Part shown: one piece after another, positions 7,338 to 14,727 of the stretch
How the letters are laid out: every line of letters begins with the position of its first letter
How positions within the stretch are numbered: the stretch's first letter is position 1
Origin: JASLEW01 sp035544875
Lineage (GTDB): Bacteria > Acidobacteriota > Thermoanaerobaculia > Multivoradales > UBA5704
Direction of reading: 5' to 3'
Length of the DNA stretch: 64,000 bases
Assembly: GCA_035544875.1 (NCBI GenBank)
Contig: DASZZP010000107.1
Span: 124,001-188,000, forward strand
Position numbers and translations under genes: made by a program
The notes under the pieces: generated by a model
Seen by the model: the letters and a program-made list of their open reading frames with translations, nothing else
Database searches by the model: none
What the model was told of the DNA's origin: nothing

Positions 7338-8360
7338 TCACGATCCGAGACCGGGTTCGGCGGACAGCCGCAGCAACAGGTCCAGCAGCCGGTTGGCATA
7401 GCCCCATTCGTTGTCGTACCAGGCGACCACCCGCGCCAGGGCTCCGGTGGTCTGGACCAGCGGCAGGTCGACGACCGCGGAGCGCGGCTCGCCCACGAAA
7501 TCCGACGACACCAGCTCCTCCTCCGTGACTCCCAGCACCGGCGCGAGCTTGCCGGCGGCGGCGGCACAAAAGGCCGCTTGCACCTCGTTGACCGCGGCCT
7601 CGCGTTCGAGCTCGGCCACCAGGTCGAGCATCGCCACGGCGGGGGTTGGCACGCGCACCGCGAAGCCCTCGATGCGCCCTGCCAGGACGGGGAGCACGAG
7701 CCCCACGGCCCGCGGCGCGGTGGTGCCGGTCGGGATGATGTTGAGCGCCGCCCCCCGGCCGCGCCGCGGGTCGGGGTGCGCCAGGTCGAGCAGCCGCTGG
7801 TTCTCGGTGTAGCTGTGCACCACTCCGGCCAGCGCCCGGCGCAACCCGAAGCCGTCGTGCAGTACCTTCGCGACCAGCGCCAGGCAGTTGGTCGTGCACG
7901 AGGAGTTGCTGATCACCTGGTGCTGCCGCGGGTCGAAAGCGGCATCGTTGATGCCCTGGCAGAGGGTCACTTCGGCCGGGTCCTCGGGATCGTCGTTGGC
8001 GGAGATGATGACCAGCCGGGCGCCGCCCGCGAGATGGGCCGCCGCCGCCTGGCGTCCGAGGAAGCGTCCGCTGGCCTCGACCACCACCGTGGCGCCTGCC
8101 CGCCGCCAGTCGATGTCCGCGGGCTCGGACTCCTGGAAAACGGGTACCTGCCGGCCGTCGACGGCGAGCGCTCCGGCGCTGGCAGCGACGGTTCCCGGGA
8201 AGGGTCCATGGACCGTGTCGCGGGCCAGCAGCCGCGCCAGCACCGCCGCCGGCACGACATCGTTGATCGCCGCCAGCTCGAGCTCGCGCCGCCCCCAGGC
8301 GAGGCGCAGCAGAGCTCGGCCAATGCGACCCAAGCCGTTGATTCCAAAGCGCAGTGGCAT
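7338..8360 (-). CDS. gap: Glyceraldehyde-3-phosphate dehydrogenase
   Basis: Oxidises glyceraldehyde 3-phosphate to 1,3-bisphosphoglycerate with NAD and phosphate. The 340-residue form starts at MPLRFGINGLGRIGR (Rossmann GxGxxG); an ATG 15 bp upstream is less likely. AAINDV places Asp after the second strand, which favours NAD over NADP. The catalytic cysteine is Cys155 in SNSSCTTNCL. NIIPTGTTAPRAVG and WYDNEWGYANR are conserved. It is the first gene of the glycolytic operon and is divergent from the gene at 8529. Confidence 0.96.
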   Translation of the reverse strand: MPLRFGINGLGRIGRALLRLAWGRRELELAAINDVVPAAVLARLLARDTVHGPFPGTVAASAGALAVDGRQVPVFQESEPADIDWRRAGATVVVEASGRFLGRQAAAAHLAGGARLVIISANDDPEDPAEVTLCQGINDAAFDPRQHQVISNSSCTTNCLALVAKVLHDGFGLRRALAGVVHSYTENQRLLDLAHPDPRRGRGAALNIIPTGTTAPRAVGLVLPVLAGRIEGFAVRVPTPAVAMLDLVAELEREAAVNEVQAAFCAAAAGKLAPVLGVTEEELVSSDFVGEPRSAVVDLPLVQTTGALARVVAWYDNEWGYANRLLDLLLRLSAEPGLGS

Positions 8361-8528
8361 GCCTGTCTCGCGCACCTCGCGCCGCTTCGGCGCCTTGCTC
8401 CCCGGGGCCCGCCGCTGGCGGCCGGCGCGAGCCCTGCCGGCTCGCCGGTTGACCGGCTACTTTATCAGCGGTGTCCCGCTCTCGGCTTTCCCCGCACTCC
8501 TAGTGTGGAGCCACGAGAGGAGACCGGC

Positions 8529-8885
8529 ATGGAGATGGGCAGCTATTGCAAGGCATATCTCCGCGGCCAGTTCCGGGCCTATTCCGGCTGGAGCGAGAAC
8601 AAGGCCAACGTGCGCAAGGAGAAGCAAGAGATCGGCGGCAAGGAGGTCGAGGTCGAGCGCCAGCTCGACGACGACTCGATCCTCTACCTGCAGGAGAACT
8701 ACGTCGTCACCGACGGCATCTTCAAGGACGAGAACATCATCTTCGACCAGGTGACCGACGAGTGGAAGCGGTTCTGCCACGAGCAACTCGGCTTCGAGAT
8801 CCCGGTCTATGAGCCGATCGTGATCCCCCACGCCGAGGAGACGGCCCCGCCGCCCGCCGAAGCGGCCCCGGCCGACGGGCAGTAG
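8529..8885 (+). CDS. Hypothetical protein, 118 aa
   Basis: A 118-residue soluble protein beginning MEMGSYCKAYL, with a GAGAGGAGA ribosome-binding site upstream; ATG at 8535 is an alternative start. The first 100 residues look folded and acidic, with an alternating charged pattern (EIGGKEVEVERQLDDDS) and aromatic residues near FCHEQLGFEIPVYEP. The last 20 are a disordered Pro/Ala/Glu tail. There is no signal peptide, membrane segment or recognised domain. Base composition matches its neighbours and codon-level constraint looks real. Its function is unknown; it is divergent from gap and upstream of tsaD. Confidence 0.75.
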   Translation: MEMGSYCKAYLRGQFRAYSGWSENKANVRKEKQEIGGKEVEVERQLDDDSILYLQENYVVTDGIFKDENIIFDQVTDEWKRFCHEQLGFEIPVYEPIVIPHAEETAPPPAEAAPADGQ

Positions 8886-9012
8886 GCCCCCTCCGTACTT
8901 GCCCTCCGCCTCGGAGGCGCTCTCAGGCCTCGCCGGAGTCTTGATCGACCAGCTGCGCTAACGGTCCTCGTCCGAGCCTCCTCGGCGGGGTTGCGGGCGA
9001 TAGACTCTTGGG

Positions 9013-10077
9013 GTGGAGCGTCCCCTCGTCCTCGGCATCGAGACCTCGTGCGACGACACCGCCTGCGCTGTGCTCGACGGTCGGGGCCGCGTCCTCTCTT
9101 CGGTCATCTCGTCGCAGCTGGCAGCCCACCGCCCTTACGGGGGGGTGGTGCCCGAGATCGCATCGCGCGAGCACCTGGCGAACTGGCTGCCGGTGAGCCG
9201 CGAGGCGTTGGAGGAGGCGGGTGTCGCGCCCGCCCAGCTCGACGTCATCGCGGCGACGCGCGGCCCCGGCCTGGTCGGCGCCCTGCTGGTCGGTCTGTCG
9301 ATCGGCAGGGCGATGGCCTTCGCCCTCGGCCGTCCTTTCCACGCCATCCACCACCTCGAGGGGCATCTCTACTCGCCCTTCCTCCACACCGAGCGCGGCC
9401 GCGGGGCGCAAGCGGCCGATGCGCCGCCGCCGCGCTTCCTCGGGCTGGTGCTGTCGGGGGGACACAGCAGCCTGTTCGCGGTCGCCGACGGCGGCGTCGC
9501 GACGCTCGGCGAGACCCGCGACGACGCCTTCGGCGAGGTCTTCGACAAGGTCGGCAAGCGCCTCGGGCTCCCCTATCCGCAAGGACCCCGCGTCGACGAG
9601 CTGGCCGAGGGCGGCGACGCGGCCGCCTGCCGGCTGCCGGTTCCCGGCTGCGGCGACACGCTCGACTTCTCGTTTTCCGGCCTCAAGAGTCAGGCGCTGT
9701 CCGAGATCGAGCGGCTCGAACGCCGGGAGGGCCCGCTCGATCTGGGCGCCGACCCTGCCGCCTCCCCCGCCGCCCTCGATCTGCTGGCCGGCTTCCGTGC
9801 GGCCGCGGTCGCCCAGGTCGTCGACCGCCTCGACCGGCTGGCAAGCCGCCAGGGCATCGAGCTCCTGGCGGTCTCGGGTGGCGCCGCCGCCAACCGGCTG
9901 CTGCGGCGCGAGCTGCCGCTGTGGAGTGCGCGCCGGCGCATACCGCTGCTCCTGGTGCCCTTCCTCTACGCGGGCGACAACGCCGCGATGATCGCCCATG
10001 CCGCGCTGCTCCGCCATCGCCGCGGTCTCGCCGACGACCCCTTCGCCGCCGAGGCCGAGAGCCGTATCCCGCTCTGA
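9013..10077 (+). CDS. tsaD: tRNA threonylcarbamoyladenosine transferase TsaD
   Basis: With TsaB and TsaE, TsaD transfers the threonylcarbamoyl group to A37 of ANN-decoding tRNAs in the cytoplasm. The 354-residue protein has the ASKHA-fold motifs GIETSCDDT at the N-terminus, PEIASREH, GPGLVGALLVG, the metal-binding HHLEGH (two His), LSGGHSSL, the DDAFGEVFDKV segment, FSFSGLKS and SGGAAANRLLR. Translation starts at GTG (9013). TsaB, TsaC and TsaE are not in the window. Confidence 0.97.
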   Translation: MERPLVLGIETSCDDTACAVLDGRGRVLSSVISSQLAAHRPYGGVVPEIASREHLANWLPVSREALEEAGVAPAQLDVIAATRGPGLVGALLVGLSIGRAMAFALGRPFHAIHHLEGHLYSPFLHTERGRGAQAADAPPPRFLGLVLSGGHSSLFAVADGGVATLGETRDDAFGEVFDKVGKRLGLPYPQGPRVDELAEGGDAAACRLPVPGCGDTLDFSFSGLKSQALSEIERLERREGPLDLGADPAASPAALDLLAGFRAAAVAQVVDRLDRLASRQGIELLAVSGGAAANRLLRRELPLWSARRRIPLLLVPFLYAGDNAAMIAHAALLRHRRGLADDPFAAEAESRIPL

Positions 10078-10194
10078 CGGGCGCGGCTCGGCAGCGGCAG
10101 CGGACGCGGCAGACGCCGCATAGCTGTTCTTCTTGGATTCACCGCCATTCGCAAGCTTCGTTCTCCTGATGAGTTGAGTTGGCGAATAACGTTC

Positions 10195-10255
10195 TTGAAT
10201 CTGGCCTGATCCTGACGTATGCTTCGGCCGGGGCTCCTCCCGTGCGTCCGGGAGG
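10195..10255 (+). promoter_or_regulatory. Sigma-70-like promoter followed by leader hairpin
   Basis: TTGAAT at 10195-10200 and TATGCT at 10218-10223 are separated by exactly 17 bp, each matching four of six consensus bases. A 7-bp perfect hairpin (CCTCCCG, loop TGCGTC, CGGGAGG; 10236-10255) would lie near the 5' end of the transcript. Transcription from here would run through repeat copy 2 into the decarboxylase gene, giving a leader of about 220 nt. The assignment is from pattern only. Confidence 0.4.
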
Positions 10256-10270
10256 TCGGACATTGTTCTA

Positions 10271-10437
10271 GCCCCACCGGCGGTGCCGACCCCAGGGGAT
10301 GAAACGGCGCTGCGATGCGGCGGTGGAGGCCTACTCGAAGCATCGATCGGATCGCCCCCCGCAACCCCTCGATCCCCTTCCCACCCCTCCGGGGGGGAAG
10401 GGGACGCCCCCTCCCCCTCACAGCGGGGAGTTTCGTT
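10271..10437 (+). repeat. Dispersed intergenic repeat, copy 2
   Basis: About 167 bp with the same ordered blocks as copy 1: a GCC-rich start, GATGAAACGGCGCTGCGATG, GGCGGTGGAGGCCTACTCGA, GATCGCCCCCCGCAACCCC and the C-run/G-run hairpin, ending in GAGTTTCGTT as copy 1 ends in GAGTTTCGTC. It ends 12 bp before the decarboxylase start codon, so it lies in that gene's 5' leader. Confidence 0.9.
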
Positions 10438-10449
10438 CCGGCCCGGAGA

Positions 10450-11934
10450 ATGGCGATGAGCGACCTGATGTTGCCGGCGGCCGAGCGCAAAGAGCTGTGG
10501 CGCCGGCTGATCGCGGCGGTCGAGAGCTATGCGGAAGGGGTGGGCCAGGCGCGTGTGGCGCCGCTCCTCGATCCGGCCGAGCTCCGCGAGCTGCTTGGCC
10601 GCTTCGACTTCAAGGTCCCGGTCGAGCCGCCGGCCGCGCTCGATTTCGCGCTCGACGGGCTGTGGCGCCATCAGGTCCACACTCCGCATCCGCGCTACTT
10701 CGGCCTCTTCAATCCCGCCCCGACCACCCTGGGCGTCGCCGCGGACACGCTGGTGGCGGCCTTCAACCCGCAGCTTGCCGTCTGGAGCCACAACCCGTTC
10801 GCCGCCGAGGTCGAGCAGCACTTGGTGCGCGCCCTGGCCGGCCGCTTCGGCTACCCGCCCGAGCAGAGCGAAGGCACCCTCACTTCCGGCGGCGCCGAGG
10901 CCAACCACACGGCGCTCGCCGTGGCGCTGCTGGCGAGCTTCCCCGAGGTCGGCCGGCGCGGCCTGCTGGCGTTGCGCGGCCAGCCGGTCCTGTACGTCTC
11001 GGCGCAGGCCCACCACTCCTTCCTGAAGGCGGCTCGGCTGACCGGTCTCGGCACCGAGGCGGTGCGCGAGGTGGGGGTCGACGGCGCGTTGCGCATGAAG
11101 CCCGGCCAGCTGGCGGCCCGCATCAGCGACGACCGGGCGCGGGGAATGCTGCCGTTCCTGGTCGTCGGAACCGCAGGCACCACTTGCGCCGGCGCGGTCG
11201 ACCCGATCGCCGCACTGGCGGAAATCGCCGAGCAGGAGCGGCTCTGGCTGCACGTCGACGCCGCCTGGGGCGGCGCCGCGGCCCTCGTCCCCGAGCTGGC
11301 GCCGCTGCTCTCCGGCGTCGAGCGTGCCGGGTCGATCACCTTCGACGCCCACAAGTGGCTGTCGGTGCCGATGGGGGCGGGCCTCTACCTGACCCGCCAG
11401 AGGGGCGTTCTCGAGCGGACCTTCCGGGTGGCCGCGGGCTACATGCCGCTCGATGGCGCGGGGCTGCCGGTCGCCGATCCTTATGCCCACTCCATGCAGT
11501 GGTCGCGCCGCTTCATCGGACTCAAACTGTTCCTGTCGCTCGCCGTGGCCGGCTGGGCGGGCTACGAGGCGGCGATCCGGCATCAGACGGCGATGGGCGA
11601 TCGGCTGCGCGTCCGCCTGGCGGAAGAGGGGTGGGTGGTCGTCAACGACACACCGCTGCCGCTCGTCTGCTTCGTCGGCGGTTGCGAAGAGGGCCGCTCG
11701 GCGGCCTACCTTTCGGCCATCGCGGCCCATGTCGTGGGCAGCGGCGAAGCCTGGGTGAGCAACGTGGACCTCGGCGAGCTGGGCCCTGCGCTGCGCGCCT
11801 GCATCACCAACTTCCGCACCGGACCGGGCGACGTCGACGCGCTGGTCGCGTCGCTCGGCGGGGCGCGGGAGCGGGTCGGAGGCACCGCAGGCCGGCTTCG
11901 AGAAGGGGCGGCGGCGGTTCGATCGGCGGATTGA
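10450..11934 (+). CDS. PLP-dependent group II amino-acid decarboxylase family
   Basis: A 494-residue cytoplasmic PLP enzyme of the aromatic-amino-acid/glutamate decarboxylase family. Features are TPHPRYFGLFNP near residue 80, TSGGAEANHTAL (phosphate-binding loop), the His that stacks on the cofactor in SAQAHHSFLKAA, GTAGTTCAGAVDP, HVDAAWGG (Asp pairing with the pyridine N) and FDAHKWLSVPMG with the Schiff-base Lys. The substrate cannot be assigned. Start ATG 10450 or 10456 follows GGAGA. An in-frame opening extends into repeat copy 2, but that part is repeat sequence. The gene is bracketed by repeat copies 2 and 3 and followed by an Lrp regulator and an EamA exporter. Confidence 0.88.
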   Translation: MAMSDLMLPAAERKELWRRLIAAVESYAEGVGQARVAPLLDPAELRELLGRFDFKVPVEPPAALDFALDGLWRHQVHTPHPRYFGLFNPAPTTLGVAADTLVAAFNPQLAVWSHNPFAAEVEQHLVRALAGRFGYPPEQSEGTLTSGGAEANHTALAVALLASFPEVGRRGLLALRGQPVLYVSAQAHHSFLKAARLTGLGTEAVREVGVDGALRMKPGQLAARISDDRARGMLPFLVVGTAGTTCAGAVDPIAALAEIAEQERLWLHVDAAWGGAAALVPELAPLLSGVERAGSITFDAHKWLSVPMGAGLYLTRQRGVLERTFRVAAGYMPLDGAGLPVADPYAHSMQWSRRFIGLKLFLSLAVAGWAGYEAAIRHQTAMGDRLRVRLAEEGWVVVNDTPLPLVCFVGGCEEGRSAAYLSAIAAHVVGSGEAWVSNVDLGELGPALRACITNFRTGPGDVDALVASLGGARERVGGTAGRLREGAAAVRSAD

Positions 11935-11993
11935 TCGGGCGCGCCGGGTAAGAACGCGCCGGATCGTAACCGGCGCTAGCGAAGACGGAATTG

Positions 11994-12131
11994 GACCGTG
12001 CGCCAGGGGAGGGGGCAGTCCCCTTCCCACCCGAAGGGGTGGGAAGGGGATCGAGGGGTTGGCGGGGGGCGATCCGATCGATGCTTCGAGTAGGCCTCCG
12101 CGGCCACATGCCTCGGGGTCGGCGCAGCCGA
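11994..12131 (-). repeat. Dispersed intergenic repeat, copy 3 (inverted)
   Basis: About 138 bp matching copies 1, 2 and 4 on the minus strand. It keeps the leading GCGCCGACCCC block, GGAGGCCTACTCGAAGCATC and ATCGGATCGCCCCCCGC, but lacks part of the GATGAAACGGCGCT block. Its hairpin is the best of the four: a perfect 13-bp stem with arms CCCCTTCCCACCC and GGGTGGGAAGGGG and loop CTTC. It lies 59 bp after the decarboxylase stop and 12 bp before the Lrp start. Confidence 0.9.
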
Positions 12132-12143
12132 TAGGGGAATAAG

Positions 12144-12683
12144 ATGATCGACGCAACGGACAGAAAGATCCTGACCATCCTGCAGAAGAACGCGCGCACC
12201 TCGAACGCCGAGATCGCGCGCCAGGTCGGCATGGCGCCCTCGGCGATCCTCGAGCGGATCCGCAAACTCGAGACGCGCGGGATCATCCAGGGCTACGAGG
12301 CGCGCCTCGATCCCGACGCGCTGGGCCTCAACCTGCTGGCCTTCGTCTTCGTCCGCCTGGGCGACTTCTCCGGCGAGGCGCGGACCCGGGAGATGCTGGC
12401 GCAGATGGAGCAGGTGCAGGAGGTCCATCACATCGCCGGCGAGGACTGCTTCCTGCTCAAAGTCCGAGCTCCTGACGCCAAGACCCTGGGCCGCCTGCTG
12501 CGGCAGCGCTTCTCCCCGTCTTCCGGGATCCATTCGACCCGCACCACCGTCGTCCTGGAGACCCACCACGAGACCGCGCGCCTTCCCCTGCCCGAGATAG
12601 CCGAGCGCCACGATCCCGCAGCCCTCCCCGTAGTCGTGCCCTTTGGCGAAGATGACGACGAGAGCGAGCTGCCGCATGTCTGA
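12144..12683 (+). CDS. Lrp/AsnC family transcriptional regulator
   Basis: A 179-residue regulator with an N-terminal AsnC winged helix-turn-helix (LDATDRKILTILQKNAR-type opening, then SNAEIARQVGMAPSAILERIRKLE) and a C-terminal RAM/Lrp ligand-binding domain (LLAFVFVRLG, VHHIAGEDCFLLKV). The family senses amino acids and forms octamers or dimers. It overlaps the following EamA gene by 8 bp, so the exporter is a likely target, and the upstream decarboxylase may share its regulation. The C-terminal tail of 20 acidic residues is outside the domain. Confidence 0.93.
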   Translation: MIDATDRKILTILQKNARTSNAEIARQVGMAPSAILERIRKLETRGIIQGYEARLDPDALGLNLLAFVFVRLGDFSGEARTREMLAQMEQVQEVHHIAGEDCFLLKVRAPDAKTLGRLLRQRFSPSSGIHSTRTTVVLETHHETARLPLPEIAERHDPAALPVVVPFGEDDDESELPHV

Positions 12684-13785
12684 GACCGTCGAGATCGACC
12701 GGCTCCCTTCTCGCCCGCGGGTAGGCTCCCGGGCCGCCTCCGGCGCCACTTCGGCGGAGAAGGTCCCCAGCCAGGCGCTGCGCATCGCGGTCGCGCTGGG
12801 GGCGATCTATCTGGTCTGGGGTTCGACCTACCTGGCGATGCGCATCGCCATCGAGACCATCCCTCCCTTCATCATGGCCGGAGTGCGCTATCTCACGGCG
12901 GGCACTCTGCTCTACGCCTGGGCGCGCTGGCGGGGTGCGCCGCGCCCGAGCGGGGCGAACTGGCGCGCGTCGGCGCTCATCGGCGCCTTGCTCCTGCTGA
13001 TCGGCAACGGCGGAGTCGTCTGGGCTGAACAGCGGGTCGCCTCGGGCATGGCGGCGCTGCTCATCTCCTCGGAGCCGCTCTTGATCGTGCTGCTCGTCTG
13101 GCTGCGCCGCGGCGGCAGCCGGCCCGGACCGCGGGTCGCCTGCGGAATGCTGCTCGGCTTTGCCGGGCTGCTGCTGTTGTTGCGGCCGACCGGCTCGTTT
13201 CATCTCGAGCCGGCGGGCGTCGCCGCGCTCTTGATCGCCTCCGTCGGCTGGGCGGCGGGATCGCTCTACACCCAGCGCGCGACGCTGTCGAGCTCGCCGC
13301 CGCTCGCGACCGCCATGCAGATGCTGTGCGGCGGCGCCTGGCTGGCAGTGGCCAGCATCGCGACCGGCGAGAACGGCCGCCTCGTCCTCGCTCACGTCTC
13401 GCTGCGCTCGCTCCTGGCGGTCGCCTATCTGATCGTCTTCGGCGCCATCATCGGCTTCACCGCCTACGTCTGGCTATTGCGCAATGCCGCTCCGGTACTG
13501 GTCTCGACCTATGCCTACGTCAACCCGGTGGTGGCAGTCTTCCTCGGCTGGGCGATCGCCCACGAGCCGCTGCGCGCGGCGACGCTGGCCGCCGCGGCCG
13601 TGATCCTCGCCGGCGTCGCCCTGATCACCACCGCGCCCGCCGCCCTGAGCTCGACACAGCGCCCGGCGGAACAGACCGAGCCGCGGGCAGGGCGGCTCAG
13701 CGAGACGCGGCCGGCGCGCGGCGAGCTCGCCGCCGAAGGCGAATCCGCCGGCGAGCTCGAGCCGGAAGCCTGCATGGCTCCCTGA
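12676..13785 (+). CDS. EamA/DMT family transporter
   Basis: A 369-residue inner-membrane transporter of the drug/metabolite (EamA, YdcZ/RhaT) superfamily, probably exporting an amino acid or related metabolite. Two EamA repeats give about ten transmembrane segments. The first starts at IAVALGAIYLVWGSTYLAMR, a classic DMT opening. The second runs from VAALLIASVGWAAGSLY to AVILAGVALITT. A 40-residue hydrophilic N-terminus and a 50-residue charged C-terminal tail are extra. The ATG at 12676 lies inside the end of the Lrp gene, so translation is coupled. Confidence 0.92.
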   Translation: MSETVEIDRLPSRPRVGSRAASGATSAEKVPSQALRIAVALGAIYLVWGSTYLAMRIAIETIPPFIMAGVRYLTAGTLLYAWARWRGAPRPSGANWRASALIGALLLLIGNGGVVWAEQRVASGMAALLISSEPLLIVLLVWLRRGGSRPGPRVACGMLLGFAGLLLLLRPTGSFHLEPAGVAALLIASVGWAAGSLYTQRATLSSSPPLATAMQMLCGGAWLAVASIATGENGRLVLAHVSLRSLLAVAYLIVFGAIIGFTAYVWLLRNAAPVLVSTYAYVNPVVAVFLGWAIAHEPLRAATLAAAAVILAGVALITTAPAALSSTQRPAEQTEPRAGRLSETRPARGELAAEGESAGELEPEACMAP

Positions 13786-13820
13786 TGACCTGCGTGGCGC
13801 TCGACCCGCAGGTCTGCCTG

Positions 13821-13885
13821 GAAAAACTTTTTCTTAGATTTTTTTTGTGAATCTAGACTTTATTGAAAATCTATGATAAGTTTGC
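13821..13885 (+). promoter_or_regulatory. AT-rich promoter-like island
   Basis: In a region otherwise near 70% GC, 13821-13885 is strongly AT-rich, with runs of A and T and an inverted repeat TAGATT...AATCTA around 13835-13855. TATGAT at 13872-13877 resembles a -10 box; no matching -35 at standard spacing is clear. It lies about 110 bp before the small monooxygenase-like gene and probably drives it. The T-runs right after the EamA gene could also end its transcription. Confidence 0.4.
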
Positions 13886-13988
13886 TTCGCTGCACAATTC
13901 AGTAGGGCGCAGTCGTTCCCTTGCAGGCAGCGTCTTCCGGCAGTCTGGGACTCCCCCGCAACAAGCAAGGAGCTAGGACGTTTAATTG

Positions 13989-14297
13989 ATGAGATTCGCT
14001 CGCAACGTGCACTTTCAGATCAAGAACGGCCAAACGGACAAGTTCGACAGCGTCTTCACGAACGAAGTCCTCCCGTTGCTCAAACTGCAGAAGGGTTTCA
14101 AGGAAGAGCTGACGCTCGCCAACACCCAACACACGATCGGCACCCCCCGCATCGGCATCAGCGTGTGGGAGGACCGGCCGAGCGCCGAAGCCTACAACAC
14201 CAACACCTATCCGCAGGTCCTCGCCAAGCTCTCTCCGATGCTGGACGGAACGCCGCGCGTGGAGACGTACGACGTCACCGCATCCCTCAGCGCGTAA
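13989..14297 (+). CDS. Small ABM-like (dimeric ferredoxin-like fold) protein
   Basis: A 102-residue protein of the antibiotic biosynthesis monooxygenase-like/dimeric alpha-beta barrel type. It opens with a beta strand (RFARNVHFQIK), a helix with FDSVFTNEVLPLLKLQKGF, a second strand EELTLAN, and ISVWEDRPSAEAYNTNTYPQV, the usual W/AxxY helix of the family. The real monooxygenase activity of this family is often unproven. ATG 13989 is preferred; a TTG lies one codon before it. AAGGAG at 13969 is somewhat distant. A strong hairpin follows the gene. Confidence 0.7.
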   Translation: MRFARNVHFQIKNGQTDKFDSVFTNEVLPLLKLQKGFKEELTLANTQHTIGTPRIGISVWEDRPSAEAYNTNTYPQVLAKLSPMLDGTPRVETYDVTASLSA

Positions 14298-14332
14298 GCG
14301 TCCAACCCCTCGTCTTCTCTTGACTGAAAGCC

Positions 14333-14362
14333 AGGGCCCCCGCGAGGGGCCCTCGGTGTTTC
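14333..14362 (+). terminator. Hairpin terminator candidate
   Basis: A GC-rich stem GGGCCCC (14334-14340), loop CGCGA, and GGGGCCC (14346-14352) is followed by a weak T-rich stretch (GTGTTTCTGTG). It is placed 36 bp after the stop of the ABM-like gene, and it also faces the convergent minus-strand genes. Confidence 0.6.
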
Positions 14363-14390
14363 TGTGTGGGCCGCAAGTCCCGCCCTCGGG

Positions 14391-14573
14391 TCAACGCTCC
14401 GCGAGGTGCTTCTTCCACGGCATCCAGCAACGCGTCTTCCAGCCCTTCCGAACACCCTCGGCGTCCCGATCGGAGACGTTGGCGTGGACGAGTTCGATTC
14501 GTCCCTCTTCTCCCACGGTCACGGCATGCACGTTACGCGCGCGAGAATTCCCACGCGTTCCGCAGGATGGCAT
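14391..14573 (-). pseudogene. C-terminal stump of SRPBCC/AHSA1-like protein
   Basis: The minus strand encodes about 45 residues ending at TGA 14391-14393. They include GRIELVHANVSDRDAEGV, then KGWKTRCWMPWKKHLAE. The 'H-x-N-V ... GW ... W-P-W...L' spacing resembles the last strand and long C-terminal helix of SRPBCC/AHSA1-type lipid-binding domains. The N-terminal two thirds of such a domain are absent, because the upstream sequence is the end of a different small ORF. A stand-alone small protein from a GTG start is possible but less likely. Confidence 0.35.
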
Positions 14574-14670
14574 AGAGGAGGGCCCCGGCGAAAAGGAGCT
14601 TGACCGCGGCCGGCGCGATCACAATCGCGCCGCCGAAGAGCCCCACCAGGAGGAACGAGACGCCCAGCAT
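14533..14670 (-). CDS. Possible small membrane protein (45 aa)
   Basis: Translation from ATG 14670 (or GTG 14673) gives 45 residues with two hydrophobic stretches: MLGVSFLLVGLFGGAIVIA and VKLLFAGALLYAILRNAWEF, ending RA-stop. It is in the same frame as, and 57 bp downstream of, the stop of the PAP2-LssY gene. It may be an independent small protein or a decayed C-terminal piece. No Shine-Dalgarno sequence is obvious. Hydrophobicity and the clean alternating pattern are the only support. Confidence 0.35.
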   Translation of the reverse strand: MLGVSFLLVGLFGGAIVIAPAAVKLLFAGALLYAILRNAWEFSRA

Positions 14671-14727
14671 CACGAGGAAGAGGCGCCGCCAGCCAGGAAG
14701 GCGACAGCCGTCGGATGAGTGCCGCCC

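Noticed and set aside
4996..7401. An 801-codon plus-strand frame over secG-tpiA-pgk
   Set aside because: It is antisense to three recognised housekeeping genes and has no recognised motif.
10315..10449. In-frame N-terminal extension of the decarboxylase into repeat copy 2
   Set aside because: The added residues come from the dispersed repeat and are not conserved in frame between copies; start ATG at 10450/10456 has a suitable GGAGA.
8923..12156. A 1077-codon open frame on the minus strand
   Set aside because: It lies opposite tsaD and the decarboxylase, has no motif, and starts in repeat copy 3. GC-rich codon bias leaves long antisense frames open.
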